Positions 33,289 through 41,360 of a stretch of 64,000 bases of DNA are shown here, one piece after another. Origin of the DNA: Paenibacillus sp. H1-7 (GTDB lineage Bacteria; Bacillota; Bacilli; Paenibacillales; NBRC-103111); assembly GCF_022354825.1 (NCBI RefSeq), contig NZ_CP031168.1, forward strand, positions 4,341,501 through 4,405,500, in the 5' to 3' direction. How positions within the stretch are numbered: position 1 is the first letter of the stretch; the number at the start of each line of letters is the position of its first letter. The notes under the pieces were generated by a model. It ran no database searches. It was not told where the DNA came from and was given only the letters and a program-made list of their open reading frames with translations. Made by a program: the position numbers and the translations under genes.

Positions 33289-33759
33289 ATGAATAAGAGC
33301 GAACTGAACGAAGAAGAAATTCAATTATGGTATAAGTGGAAAGGCACCTTTCACAGCATCTTCGGTCGCGTAATCAAAGAGATGTCCGATCAAACCGGAC
33401 TATCAGAGGGCGATTATGGAGTACTGGATCGGTTAGACCTTCTGGGGGACGGCAGCCTTCGCCAACAGGAGCTGGCCGAATCCATGGACTGGGATAAGAG
33501 CCGATTGTCGCATCATCTGACGCGGATGGAGAAACGCAGGCTGGTGATGAGGAAGCCATTAGACAACGATCGCGGTGTTCAGGTCATCATTACTCCCATT
33601 GGCAAATCAGCCTTAAATGATGCCCGTCCCATCGTCTCCATGGCCATACGCAAACATTTTCTGGATCAATTAACCGATCAAGACGTGGAGTCGATTACGA
33701 GGCTGGCGGAAAGAACAAAAAAAGGATCTGCCGCATCTTATAATGCCCCAACGCCATGA
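33289..33759 (+). CDS. MarR-family regulator
   Basis: The 156-residue protein has the MarR winged helix (LRQQELAESMDWDKSRLSHH, then LTRMEKRRLVMRKP with the wing DNDRGVQVIITPIG). MarR dimers bind short palindromes and release DNA on binding small phenolic or oxidised ligands. ATG 33289 lies only 6 nt after the -10 box and lacks a ribosome site, so the message is probably leaderless. It is divergent from the two hydrolases and likely represses both them and itself. Confidence 0.85.
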   Translation: MNKSELNEEEIQLWYKWKGTFHSIFGRVIKEMSDQTGLSEGDYGVLDRLDLLGDGSLRQQELAESMDWDKSRLSHHLTRMEKRRLVMRKPLDNDRGVQVIITPIGKSALNDARPIVSMAIRKHFLDQLTDQDVESITRLAERTKKGSAASYNAPTP

Positions 33760-33771
33760 CCGCGTATTTTT

Positions 33772-33806
33772 AAGCCCCTTCCACCAAAACGATGGAGGGG
33801 GCTTTT
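33772..33806 (+). terminator. terminator of the MarR gene
   Basis: AAGCCCCTTCCA pairs with TGGAGGGGGCTT, followed by TTGCTTT. It starts 12 nt after the stop codon. Confidence 0.8.
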
Positions 33807-33997
33807 GCTTTCCAAAAGCAAAATTCCCCCTCAAGGTACCGCAACATTCTCTGGCTTTAAAAGCAAGCAGTTTCTATTAGAAATCTTATAATATACGCTT
33901 CAAGTTCCGTGAGGTGGCGAGAAATGGAACGAAAATAACGCCCAGTATAGGCGGTTCAGATGCAGACAAATTCCTTTGATCCTATGTGGTTATTGAA

Positions 33998-34094
33998 GAT
34001 AACTGCCTTTTAGCTTAATGACAGAAAGAGCAGCTGCCGCGGCGGCAAACTGCTCCTGAATGGAATTGATCTAAAGTACCCGTCAGTTCAATCA
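33998..34094. repeat. CCCGTTAG element, complete, supplying a stop codon
   Basis: The left end AACTGCCTTTTAGCTTAATG, the stem GAGCAG/CTGCTC with inner GCCGC/GCGGC (34027-34056) and the right end AGTACCCGTCAGTTCAATC are present. TCA at 34088-34090 is the TGA stop of the adjoining gene. Confidence 0.8.
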
Positions 34095-34528
34095 TTATGG
34101 TTATTTAAACTTAATAATCTCTCACCTAAGTCCACGAGCATCCGGTGATAAGCCTCATCATCTTCTAAAACTCTAAAATATACGGGTTCGTTAAATGTTT
34201 CATTAGAAAAAACAATTTCCTCGGACCCTAAAGCTCCCTTCCATATAACCCCACTCATCGGGTCTTTCCAATTAGGATTTAGCGATTTTGCTTCCTTTGC
34301 TTCCCCTGTGAAAGTCAATATTATCTCTCTATCTTTTATGAAACCATTAAACGGATGACTTGTACAATGTATTGTTGGTATTTCATCAATAAAAGGACGT
34401 TTTTCGAATATCAATTCGTTTATTTGCAATTCGCCATTTATATCTCTTTCGCTTTCAAGGGGGTAAATCATTAGAAATTTTAAACAATGTTCAGATGATG
34501 AATAAAATGCTCGGTAATCTCTCATCAT
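34088..34528 (-). CDS. hypothetical protein, second copy of the duplicated cassette gene
   Basis: The 146-residue product is nearly identical to that of 14196-14624 (shared YPLESERDINGELQINELIF and RVLEDDEAYHRMLVDLGERL), with a short KEA insertion and a few substitutions. AAGGAG precedes the double ATG at 34528. Its stop is TGA rather than TAA because a different CCCGTTAG right end supplies it. Upstream, similarity continues through the left end of the neighbouring element. The family is not recognised. Confidence 0.65.
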   Translation of the reverse strand: MMRDYRAFYSSSEHCLKFLMIYPLESERDINGELQINELIFEKRPFIDEIPTIHCTSHPFNGFIKDREIILTFTGEAKEAKSLNPNWKDPMSGVIWKGALGSEEIVFSNETFNEPVYFRVLEDDEAYHRMLVDLGERLLSLNNHND

Positions 34529-34558
34529 ATTTAGCTCCTTAAATAATGGGTAGGGTCT

Positions 34559-34648
34559 TTCAACTAATCTCCCGTTAGCGTAACACGGCTGCCGATCTAT
34601 GCCGGCAGCCGCGTTTGTTGTTTTATACTATCGTATCCGTTAGGCGTA
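34559..34648. repeat. CCCGTTAG element, complete; last copy in the window
   Basis: The left end ATCTCCCGTTAGCGTAACAC, the perfect stem CGGCTGCCG/CGGCAGCCG (34586-34611) and the right end ATCGTATCCGTTAGGCGTA are present. No further clear copy was found between here and 64000. Confidence 0.85.
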
Positions 34649-34649
34649 G

Positions 34650-34832
34650 ACGTGCTTGGCGCGCTACATCAATGGGTTCTACCCCTATCCCCCTCAGGCT
34701 AGTCCAGAAACCTGACGTGATCTTGATGCGGTCTGCGGAAGGATCGTTCATGGCTGTCGACCTTCAAGGACAAAGTCAAATTGCAATAATCCACGATGCC
34801 CGCAGACCATTGATTCTTCTGATTATAGCCTA
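34650..34832 (+). pseudogene. short unidentified remnant
   Basis: A plus-strand open stretch ending SFMAVDLQGQSQIAIIHDA and LILLIIA-stop has protein character but no start of its own, since its apparent start lies in the repeat. The parent is unknown. Confidence 0.25.
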
Positions 34833-34842
34833 ACCGGCGGAG

Positions 34843-34877
34843 TGAGGCCACCCGGTTAATTAATTGCGGTGGCCTCA
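34843..34877. terminator. perfect 9-bp hairpin
   Basis: TGAGGCCAC pairs with GTGGCCTCA. It lies just before the end of the minus-strand SDR gene and can end transcription from that side. Confidence 0.6.
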
Positions 34878-34893
34878 TGATATGTTTTCTGCG

Positions 34894-35757
34894 CTATCGT
34901 TGAACACTCCCGCCAAGAAATTCATGGCTATAGATATCGGATATTTTTTCCTGCACACGCTGCGCATGCTCTGTAAATTTCAAGTCTGCAATCCGATCTT
35001 TAAACAGAAACACGCCGGTCTCATTGTTATGTCTGCCGAGGGCTCCCTCAAATAATAGATTAGCGCCATGAGTAGGCGGAGAGGAAAAAAACTTCATAAA
35101 CAGTTCAAACCATGCGGTCAGTCCGGAATCTTTTCCTTTTCTTAGAGTGTTGTTAATTCCCGGGTCAACGCTGCGGATCTTGATGCCTTCTTTGGCAAGC
35201 TGCGGTGCCACGGCTTGAGTCCACAACGAAAGCGCCAGCTTTGAAGTTGCATAAGGGCCAAACATTTTGCGGAAGGTTTTGGGATGCTCTAAGTTTTCGA
35301 TCGTAAACTCCTTCGTAAATCTAAACACCTGTGATGAAGTGTTAATCACCGTTTTTAAGCGGCCGTTTTTCAACAGCTCCTTCAATTCCATCAGAATAAT
35401 ATAAGGAACGACCGTCAACAATTCATAATGCATTTCGCGACCTTGTTTCGAATAGCGCAGCTCACTTAAGCCTCCTCCGGCGTTGTTGAACAAAATATCG
35501 ATCCATTGCTCCTTGCTTTTGATTTCTTCCAAAGTGTATCTTAAGCTGCCATAATCGGTAAGATCCTTCACTTTATAGGCTCGGAGCCATCTTTCTTTGA
35601 GATGATTTTGAATAAATCTATCGTCTGCTGGAAAATCCGACCGGTTCAAAGCAATCACGTGCCAGTTCTCCGACAGCAATTTTCGGGTCAATGCCAGCCC
35701 GATCCCACTACTTGCGCCTGTAATCAGTGCGATATGTTCTCGCTGGTTCGTATTCAA
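34894..35757 (-). CDS. short-chain dehydrogenase/reductase
   Basis: The 287-residue Rossmann enzyme shows the cofactor loop TGASSGIG (residues 14-21), NNAGG near 93-97, a Ser in INTSSQVF and the catalytic YATSK near 168-172. It reduces or oxidises a carbonyl or alcohol with NAD(P)H. It starts at TTG 35757 behind AGGAGG. The next SDR gene lies 150 nt upstream on the same strand, and a TetR gene is divergent, so a regulated two-SDR unit is likely. The substrate is unknown. Confidence 0.85.
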   Translation of the reverse strand: MNTNQREHIALITGASSGIGLALTRKLLSENWHVIALNRSDFPADDRFIQNHLKERWLRAYKVKDLTDYGSLRYTLEEIKSKEQWIDILFNNAGGGLSELRYSKQGREMHYELLTVVPYIILMELKELLKNGRLKTVINTSSQVFRFTKEFTIENLEHPKTFRKMFGPYATSKLALSLWTQAVAPQLAKEGIKIRSVDPGINNTLRKGKDSGLTAWFELFMKFFSSPPTHGANLLFEGALGRHNNETGVFLFKDRIADLKFTEHAQRVQEKISDIYSHEFLGGSVQR

Positions 35758-35905
35758 TGAATGCCCTCCTCATATTCCAGAATATTCACCGGTTATTTGC
35801 GCACATCAGTCGGAGGCAGGGTATTTAATTCTCCGTAGCTGGCGCGAACGCCAAATTCAGCGGCTCATGAGCGGAAGCCCCGAGCCAGTTGCGAACGGAG
35901 AGTGC

Positions 35906-36664
35906 TCAGATCTGGGAGCCGCCTCCGTCGACAGGGAACTCAGCCCCGGTGGTATAGGTGGCCTCAAATGCCAGGAATGCAACGACCTTGGCGACCTCGA
36001 CTGGATCGCCGAAACGCAGCATTGGGATCTGCTGTCTCATCTGTGCTTTTGTCTGCTCAGCAGTTTCTTTCGGCATAGACTTTTCCATGATACCTGTGTC
36101 AATGATGCCGGGACTGACTGCGTTGACGCGAATCTTTCGAGGTAATAACTCACGTGCCAGACCTCGGGTCATGGAGCGCAGCGCCGCCTTACTAGCTGAG
36201 TAAGCACTGAGCATCGGGATCCCTACTACGTTCACGATTGAGGTGGTAAGGACTACCCCACTACCTGTACCTAGCAACGGGGCGAGTTTCTGCACGGTGA
36301 AGTACGGTCCTTTGGCGTTGATTGTAAGTATCTCGTCGTACTTTTCTTCGGTCATTATCTCGAAAGGGACAAACCCTGTGACACCAGCGTTAACGAACAG
36401 GGCATCTATTGTTCCAAATTCAGCCTTCACTCGATCGGCTAACGCGGCGATATCCTTTAATGAGGCGGCATCGCTTAAGAACGCGATTGCGTTGTTGCCG
36501 AGTTGTTCACGAGCCGCATCCAGCGTCGCCTGAGTACGTCCAGTAATCAGAACGTGTGCGCCTTCATCCACTAACAACTTCGCCGTCGCAAGGCCGATTC
36601 CGCTACTACCTCCCGTGATCACGACCTTTTTGTCAGAGAATTTGCCCTTACTGAATTGTTCCAT
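35906..36664 (-). CDS. SDR family oxidoreductase (FabG-like)
   Basis: The 252-residue protein has the classical SDR plan: TGGSSGIG (residues 17-24), VNAGV near 90-94, TTSIVN with the catalytic Ser, YSASK near 153-157 and PVDGGGS at the end. AGGGAGG precedes ATG 36664. The short space after its stop contains a protein-like tail (RNWLGASAHEPLNLAFAPA) ending at 35826, probably a remnant of another gene. The divergent TetR gene at 36847 is the likely regulator. Confidence 0.85.
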   Translation of the reverse strand: MEQFSKGKFSDKKVVITGGSSGIGLATAKLLVDEGAHVLITGRTQATLDAAREQLGNNAIAFLSDAASLKDIAALADRVKAEFGTIDALFVNAGVTGFVPFEIMTEEKYDEILTINAKGPYFTVQKLAPLLGTGSGVVLTTSIVNVVGIPMLSAYSASKAALRSMTRGLARELLPRKIRVNAVSPGIIDTGIMEKSMPKETAEQTKAQMRQQIPMLRFGDPVEVAKVVAFLAFEATYTTGAEFPVDGGGSQI

Positions 36665-36846
36665 TTGAATCGTCCTCCCTTTGTATAATCCGTAATCGGA
36701 TGATTAGGTACAGGAGCGATTATACAACAATAAATTTAATAAGTAAACGAAATTAATTAAATTAGTTCATTTAATAATTTTCATACATAAAAGACAGCAA
36801 ATTTGTTATAATGAATTTCATAGGCATCAAAGGGAGGCACTTATCC

Positions 36847-37485
36847 GTGAGAAAAGCAGTGAGTGTAGATACATATGTGGAGAAAATAAAACCCATTATA
36901 AGAAAAACAAAATTCAGCCAACTGAAAGTCGATGATCTCGCAAAATATATGGATATCAGCAAAGTGACACTCTATAAGCATTTTTCCTCCAAAGACGACA
37001 TCATTGAACAAGTCGTGGATTATTATATTGATTATTCAAAGAAGGCTGACACCGTTGTCAAAGACGATTCCGTCTCTTTTTTGGATCGTTTTCAACTAAC
37101 ATTCTTACAATCTTTGATGTGTGCCACGTATATCTCTGATTTGTTTTTGCAAGACCTGAAGGAATTTTATCCACACCATTTTGAGAATCTGTCCGTTGCC
37201 CTACAAAATCGGAATAAAAGCTTACAAACTTTTTTTGAATCCGGTATGGAGCAACAGATTTTCAACAGATTGAATGCCGTTTTGTTTATGGTTCAAGATG
37301 ACGCTGTGCTGCGGCGCTTTATTGAGCCGTCATTTTCGATTCAGTACGATATCACTTTGAAACAAGCGATTATGGATTTCTACTACATGAAGCAGTATCA
37401 ATTGCTAAAACCTGAATATCTGAAGATCATAGACAATTCCAATATTGAAAGGAGGATCGTTAATATTTTGCAAGCCATTTCATAA
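36847..37485 (+). CDS. TetR/AcrR family regulator
   Basis: The protein of 212 residues has a TetR-type helix-turn-helix (TKFSQLKVDDLAKYMDIS, then KVTLYKHFSSKDDIIEQVVD) and an all-helical ligand domain. GTG 36847 lies 11 nt after GGGAGG and is preferred to the ATG at 36811, which sits next to the TATAAT at 36807-36812. It is divergent from the SDR pair across an AT-rich 180-bp region and probably controls it. The ligand is unknown. Confidence 0.8.
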   Translation: MRKAVSVDTYVEKIKPIIRKTKFSQLKVDDLAKYMDISKVTLYKHFSSKDDIIEQVVDYYIDYSKKADTVVKDDSVSFLDRFQLTFLQSLMCATYISDLFLQDLKEFYPHHFENLSVALQNRNKSLQTFFESGMEQQIFNRLNAVLFMVQDDAVLRRFIEPSFSIQYDITLKQAIMDFYYMKQYQLLKPEYLKIIDNSNIERRIVNILQAIS

Positions 37486-38103
37486 GTGAAGAGTCCATAT
37501 CCGATTCCGTTGTGGTTACATTGCTAGACGTCTTCCCATAAGAGTTGAGTGTTACGCTGAACATGAAAGGACGAAGCATGAGCACCTTGATGAATGTAAC
37601 CTCCCATGATAAATGTAGGGCGGACGCTAAAACTAAGAACAACGAATAAAAGTTTCAATTCATAATCAGTAATTGCCTACAGACAATCACGCCGCTCCGC
37701 GGCACCATCAGAAGGATGAAAATGAGTATACGTCGAAGGGCGTCAAGAAAAAAGGAATTCCCCTTTAGGAATCCCTTCGCTATAAAAATTATAGTGTTCG
37801 ACTTACATCCTCTTGTCTCTCCTAGTGCAGTATTGGCGTAATTCAACGGCAAAGTTATCTCAGGCTTTGCCGTTGAATATTACACCACTAATTTTTTTGA
37901 CTTACAGCACGGCCGGATGGACATATTGCCCGGGCGATTTCTCTATCCGAACCGAATCCAATGCAAACAATAAATGAAGGAATCACTCGCTGGCGCGGAG
38001 ACAATTACGGATTAGTAATTCGTTTGAGGGGTGTAACCGCCTCCCTCTTACCCAGCTAAGGCAAGGTCTGTAGATGATTGAACAAGCACTGTCCTTTACG
38101 TCA
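37486..38103. other. intergenic stretch, no intact gene
   Basis: Apart from the perfect hairpin at 37841-37878, no reading frame with a ribosome site or recognised family is visible. Confidence 0.4.
37841..37878. terminator. perfect 14-bp stem hairpin
   Basis: ATTCAACGGCAAAG pairs with CTTTGCCGTTGAAT around a ten-base loop. The symmetrical flanks do not reveal a direction, and no intact gene ends next to it. Confidence 0.6.
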
Positions 38104-38124
38104 ATGGAATCAAGTTCTTGTCCT
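38104..38124. repeat. partial GACAAGAACTT-family end
   Basis: TGGAATCAAGTTCTTGTCCTC matches the inner part of the element end. No partner is nearby. Confidence 0.45.
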
Positions 38125-38305
38125 CAGAATGGATAAACTTTGATTCCTTAAATCCCTTTACGTTATCGCTATCTTAGTTTTGAAGACACGCTCTAGTGGA
38201 AACGTACCGCCAGCTCATTTTCGTGCCGTATCCTATTGCAGGAATGTTAGTATAAAGATGACGGTTCAGTCGGCTGGATCGGGCCACCAGCGCCATTTCG
38301 AACCA

Positions 38306-38560
38306 TCAAGGCCAATGCACGTCCGGCGTCATCTCCCCGTCCAGCAAGCCGGTGATCGTCTCGCCGTCGCTCACCGGAACATCCGCTTCAAACAAGTAGG
38401 CTGTGGCATTGAATGCATGCCGTGACACGTCGTTCAGATCCAATGTATGAAAGTGGTACTAACCATCCGAAAGTCCGGGTGCAAAGAGGCCGAGCGAATC
38501 GATCAAGCTGTCTTCGGTCCCATGAACCGTTGTTCGCCGGCATTGGGTGCCCAGTCATTA
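38306..38560 (-). pseudogene. DUF4261-like protein fragment
   Basis: The minus-strand frame reads EDSLIDSLGLFAPGLSDG, an in-frame TAG, then YHFHTLDLNDVSRHAFNATA, LFEADVPVSDGETITGLLDG and a stop. The YHFHTLD ... GETI-GL pattern resembles DUF4261-type proteins. The N-terminus is missing and there is an internal stop, so it is a decayed remnant. Confidence 0.45.
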
Positions 38561-38688
38561 TTATGACGGCAGCATTCGATGAATTACTGCGAATTCATGA
38601 GTCTGAGTGAGGAAACTGAATCATATCGAGGGAGCTTAACAACCTGACCTTTGTTTATGATTCGGGTCTCCTCTTGTCATTTAGTTGC

Positions 38689-38725
38689 AATGCATCATCT
38701 TCCGAAAACCTGAAGATGATGCATT
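38689..38725 (-). terminator. terminator of the MFS gene
   Basis: AATGCATCATCTTC pairs perfectly with GAAGATGATGCATT. It lies about 30 nt past the MFS stop on the minus strand, with a T-containing tail (AACTAAATGAC on the far side is weak). Confidence 0.7.
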
Positions 38726-38756
38726 TTAGTCGTTTGCAATCAGGTTCAACTCCAAT

Positions 38757-39980
38757 TCATTTAATGGATGCCTTTTCAGACCTCATCCCAGGATACTCTC
38801 CGGCACCTTGACTGCTGGCATTCATTCGCATCTTCAATAGCGACACCACCACGATCGCAATAGCGACTCCAACCATCCCGACCCATGTGATCGATGACAA
38901 GGACACCCGGTCGACCAGGATGCCTCCGAGTCCAGCACCCGCAGCCATGGACAATTGCATCATGGATTGGTTCAGGCTCAGCATGATTCCAGAATAATTC
39001 GGTTCAATCCGAACCAGATTGAATTGTTGCGTTGGACCGGAGGACCAAGCCGCAAATGACCACAAGATCAGGAGGATGACAATCGGCAGCCACGAGTGCG
39101 TATAGGTAACGGTTAGAGAGAGGAGAAGCAGCGCTATGACGTGCAAGAGCATTCCCCCTGACAGTGTCGGGAATACCCCCCATTTATCCGTGCTGAAACC
39201 GCCGAATTTGGATCCGACCAGGCTAGCGATGCCGAACGCCAACAGCACTCCGCTCAGGATTCCTTCTTTCAATCCGGCAACATCAAGTAGATACGGTGAA
39301 ATGTAGGTGTAGGCGATCGAGTATCCGCCGAGCCAGAAAAAGGTAATCGCTAGCCCTAACGCTACGTTTCCGTTTTTCAAGAAGGCAAGTTGCTCGGACA
39401 ACGGAATCGGTTTATCCCCTTGAACTCGAGGGATGATGGCGTACAGAACGAACATAGCCACCAGACCGGCCAGTGCCAATATGCCAAAAACGGATTTCCA
39501 TCCGAATAGTGCTGCAACGATACGTCCAAGAGGCACGCCGATAATCAAGGAAGCCGTAAAGCCCATCACCACGGTAGCAATCGCGCTGGCTTGTTTGCTA
39601 GGGGCGGCGGTTTTCGCGGCAACGTCCAAGGCGGTTACCACGACCATTCCCGCGCCTAGAGCCATGATGACCCGAGCTGCGAGAAACGATGAATAGCCAG
39701 GCAAAACGAAAGACAGAATATTCCCAATTACGAAGATACCCAGCCCCCAAACCAGCAGTTTTTGTCTTTCCACCTTAGCAGTCAACGCCATGAGGATCGG
39801 GGTGCTAATGGCGTACACAAAGGAAAAAATCGTGACCAACTGCCCCGCAGAAGTAACGGAAATACCCATTGTATCCGAGATCTTATCCAAGATGCCGGAA
39901 ATAACATACTCGGATGTACCCACCAAAAAAGTAACTAAAGCCAATAAATAGATTCTCCACGTGTTAGACAATACATTCAC
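38757..39980 (-). CDS. MFS transporter (DHA1, AraJ-type)
   Basis: The 407-residue protein has 12 predicted membrane segments and begins NTWRIYLLALVTFLVGTSEY, typical of AraJ/YdhP-like DHA1 exporters that often act on sugars or drugs. ALTAKVERQKLLVWGLG fills the motif-A loop. AAAGGAG precedes ATG 39980. The ArsR gene lies immediately upstream on the same strand, and a palindrome (40037-40052) in front of the pump is a likely binding site. Confidence 0.8.
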   Translation of the reverse strand: MNVLSNTWRIYLLALVTFLVGTSEYVISGILDKISDTMGISVTSAGQLVTIFSFVYAISTPILMALTAKVERQKLLVWGLGIFVIGNILSFVLPGYSSFLAARVIMALGAGMVVVTALDVAAKTAAPSKQASAIATVVMGFTASLIIGVPLGRIVAALFGWKSVFGILALAGLVAMFVLYAIIPRVQGDKPIPLSEQLAFLKNGNVALGLAITFFWLGGYSIAYTYISPYLLDVAGLKEGILSGVLLAFGIASLVGSKFGGFSTDKWGVFPTLSGGMLLHVIALLLLSLTVTYTHSWLPIVILLILWSFAAWSSGPTQQFNLVRIEPNYSGIMLSLNQSMMQLSMAAGAGLGGILVDRVSLSSITWVGMVGVAIAIVVVSLLKMRMNASSQGAGEYPGMRSEKASIK

Positions 39981-40036
39981 TTCTCCTTTATTTGTTGTTT
40001 TAATCGTTAACGATATGAGGATTATTTTATATAATT

Positions 40037-40052
40037 ACATATCGTAATATGT
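40037..40052. promoter_or_regulatory. palindromic operator before the MFS gene
   Basis: ACATAT-CGTA-ATATGT is a 16-bp palindrome 57 nt upstream of the MFS start. A related sequence (ACATTTTCCGATATGT) lies in the ArsR gene's own promoter, which makes ArsR the likely ligand. Confidence 0.6.
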
Positions 40053-40072
40053 CGATTTATCGGGGTAAAAAA

Positions 40073-40099
40073 AACTGAATACGTTTGAGGTATTCAGTT
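40073..40099 (-). terminator. terminator after the ArsR gene
   Basis: AACTGAATA pairs with TATTCAGTT. On the minus strand it is followed by TTTTTTTTACC, five bases after the ArsR stop. The MFS gene beyond it therefore probably has its own promoter. Confidence 0.8.
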
Positions 40100-40103
40100 C
40101 AGA

Positions 40104-40406
40104 TTAGAGTTTCTGATTTAAGAAAGCAGCTATGTCGCTTATTTTCTCTTCGTTTCGTTTGTAGTACGTATATTTGCCGATCCGTTCGGTTCGAATCAGT
40201 CCGGCCCGTTGTAGAATAGACAAATACTGCGAAGCCGTTGACTGTGTCATGTTCAACTTATCCGTCACTTGACTGACACATACCCCGATTTCCCTCATAT
40301 CCACTCCTTCATGGGGCACAAAATGTTTTTCGGGCTCCTTAAGCCACTGTAAAATCTGTAACCTCGACTCGTTAGACAACGCCTTGAACACTTCAATTGG
40401 ATCCAT
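40104..40406 (-). CDS. ArsR/SmtB-family regulator
   Basis: The 100-residue winged-helix protein begins MDPIEVFKALSNESRLQILQ and has the recognition helix region MTQSTASQYLSILQRAGLIR followed by the wing TERIGKYTYYKR. No CVC metal motif is seen, so it may sense something other than metal. ATG 40406 lies 7 nt after a TATAAT box and has no ribosome site, so the message is probably leaderless. It likely represses itself and the MFS gene. Confidence 0.85.
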   Translation of the reverse strand: MDPIEVFKALSNESRLQILQWLKEPEKHFVPHEGVDMREIGVCVSQVTDKLNMTQSTASQYLSILQRAGLIRTERIGKYTYYKRNEEKISDIAAFLNQKL

Positions 40407-40413
40407 GTCATTT

Positions 40414-40453
40414 ATTATATCTACATTTTCCGATATGTCAATAACATGTTATT
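40414..40453 (-). promoter_or_regulatory. ArsR gene promoter with overlapping palindromes
   Basis: On the minus strand TTGACA (40441-40436), a 16-bp spacer and TATAAT (40419-40414) form a strong promoter. ACATTTTCCGATATGT (40423-40438) fills the spacer and the perfect palindrome AATAACATGTTATT (40440-40453) abuts the -35 box. Confidence 0.75.
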
Positions 40454-40560
40454 CTTGAAGCGTTTACGAGGAGTTATAAACTTAATCCAATATTTTTTGT
40501 TCCGATACTCACCGTTTTCGGTTGTTTTTATGATCCCTGCTCCTTCTACCCTCGCTAAAT

Positions 40561-41166
40561 TTATTTTTCGACGGCGATGCCGGCAGCTCTTAAATGCCCG
40601 TAGGCAACGATTTTACTAAATTGAGATGAAACTTCATCTGCAGGAAGGGGTTTACCGTTTTTGATCCACCAAATTACAATCCCCATGAAAGACGATCCGA
40701 GGTATTCGATCAGCAATTCCTTGGATATCGCTAATGAAGAGTTTCCCTGAGCAGGTATCCACCCCTCAATTAATTTATCTTTAATGATATTCTCCATTTT
40801 CGCTTGAAACTGATAGATTCTATTCTCTTCAATTAACATGGAATGGTAAAAGGTCATATTTAGAGAAATATGTTCCAAAACAGTTTGCATGACTGTCTCG
40901 AGTACAGAAATACTGAAAGGATTCATGCTGATGGGACAAAGAACGACTGCATCCTTTAATTCGCTCAACAGTTCATTCATACATGTATCTAATAAATCAG
41001 GTTTGTTTTGGTAGTGAAGATAAAAAGTGTTTCGATTGATCATAGACCGATCGGCAATATCCTGGATCGTTATCGCTTCATATCCCTTTTCCTGAATAAG
41101 CTCATAAAACGCCTTTCGAATCGATTGTTTCGTGCGCAGTATTCTAAGGTCGGTTTTCTTGTTCAT
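40561..41166 (-). CDS. TetR/AcrR family regulator
   Basis: The 201-residue protein has a TetR helix-turn-helix (RTKQSIRKAFYELIQEKGYE, then SMINRNTFYLHYQNKPDLLD) and a C-terminal domain with WWIKNGKPLP, the pattern of the TetR_C_7/YcgE-type group. AGGGGTG precedes ATG 41166. It is divergent from the SnoaL-like gene at 41361, which is its probable target. Confidence 0.85.
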   Translation of the reverse strand: MNKKTDLRILRTKQSIRKAFYELIQEKGYEAITIQDIADRSMINRNTFYLHYQNKPDLLDTCMNELLSELKDAVVLCPISMNPFSISVLETVMQTVLEHISLNMTFYHSMLIEENRIYQFQAKMENIIKDKLIEGWIPAQGNSSLAISKELLIEYLGSSFMGIVIWWIKNGKPLPADEVSSQFSKIVAYGHLRAAGIAVEK

Positions 41167-41360
41167 TGTTTTCGTTCACCCCTAAATTTATTTAGAGTCG
41201 ATAAGCGACAAAGTTTGTTGAGTTGTCTGTTATACTTCAAAACTAAAAATATTGAATATTGAGCGTTATATTAACCTCCATTATAATGAGCAACAGATAA
41301 ATAAACAACTAATTGTTCATTATTTATCAAATGACTAAGAACTCTAAGGAGGATTATCCA

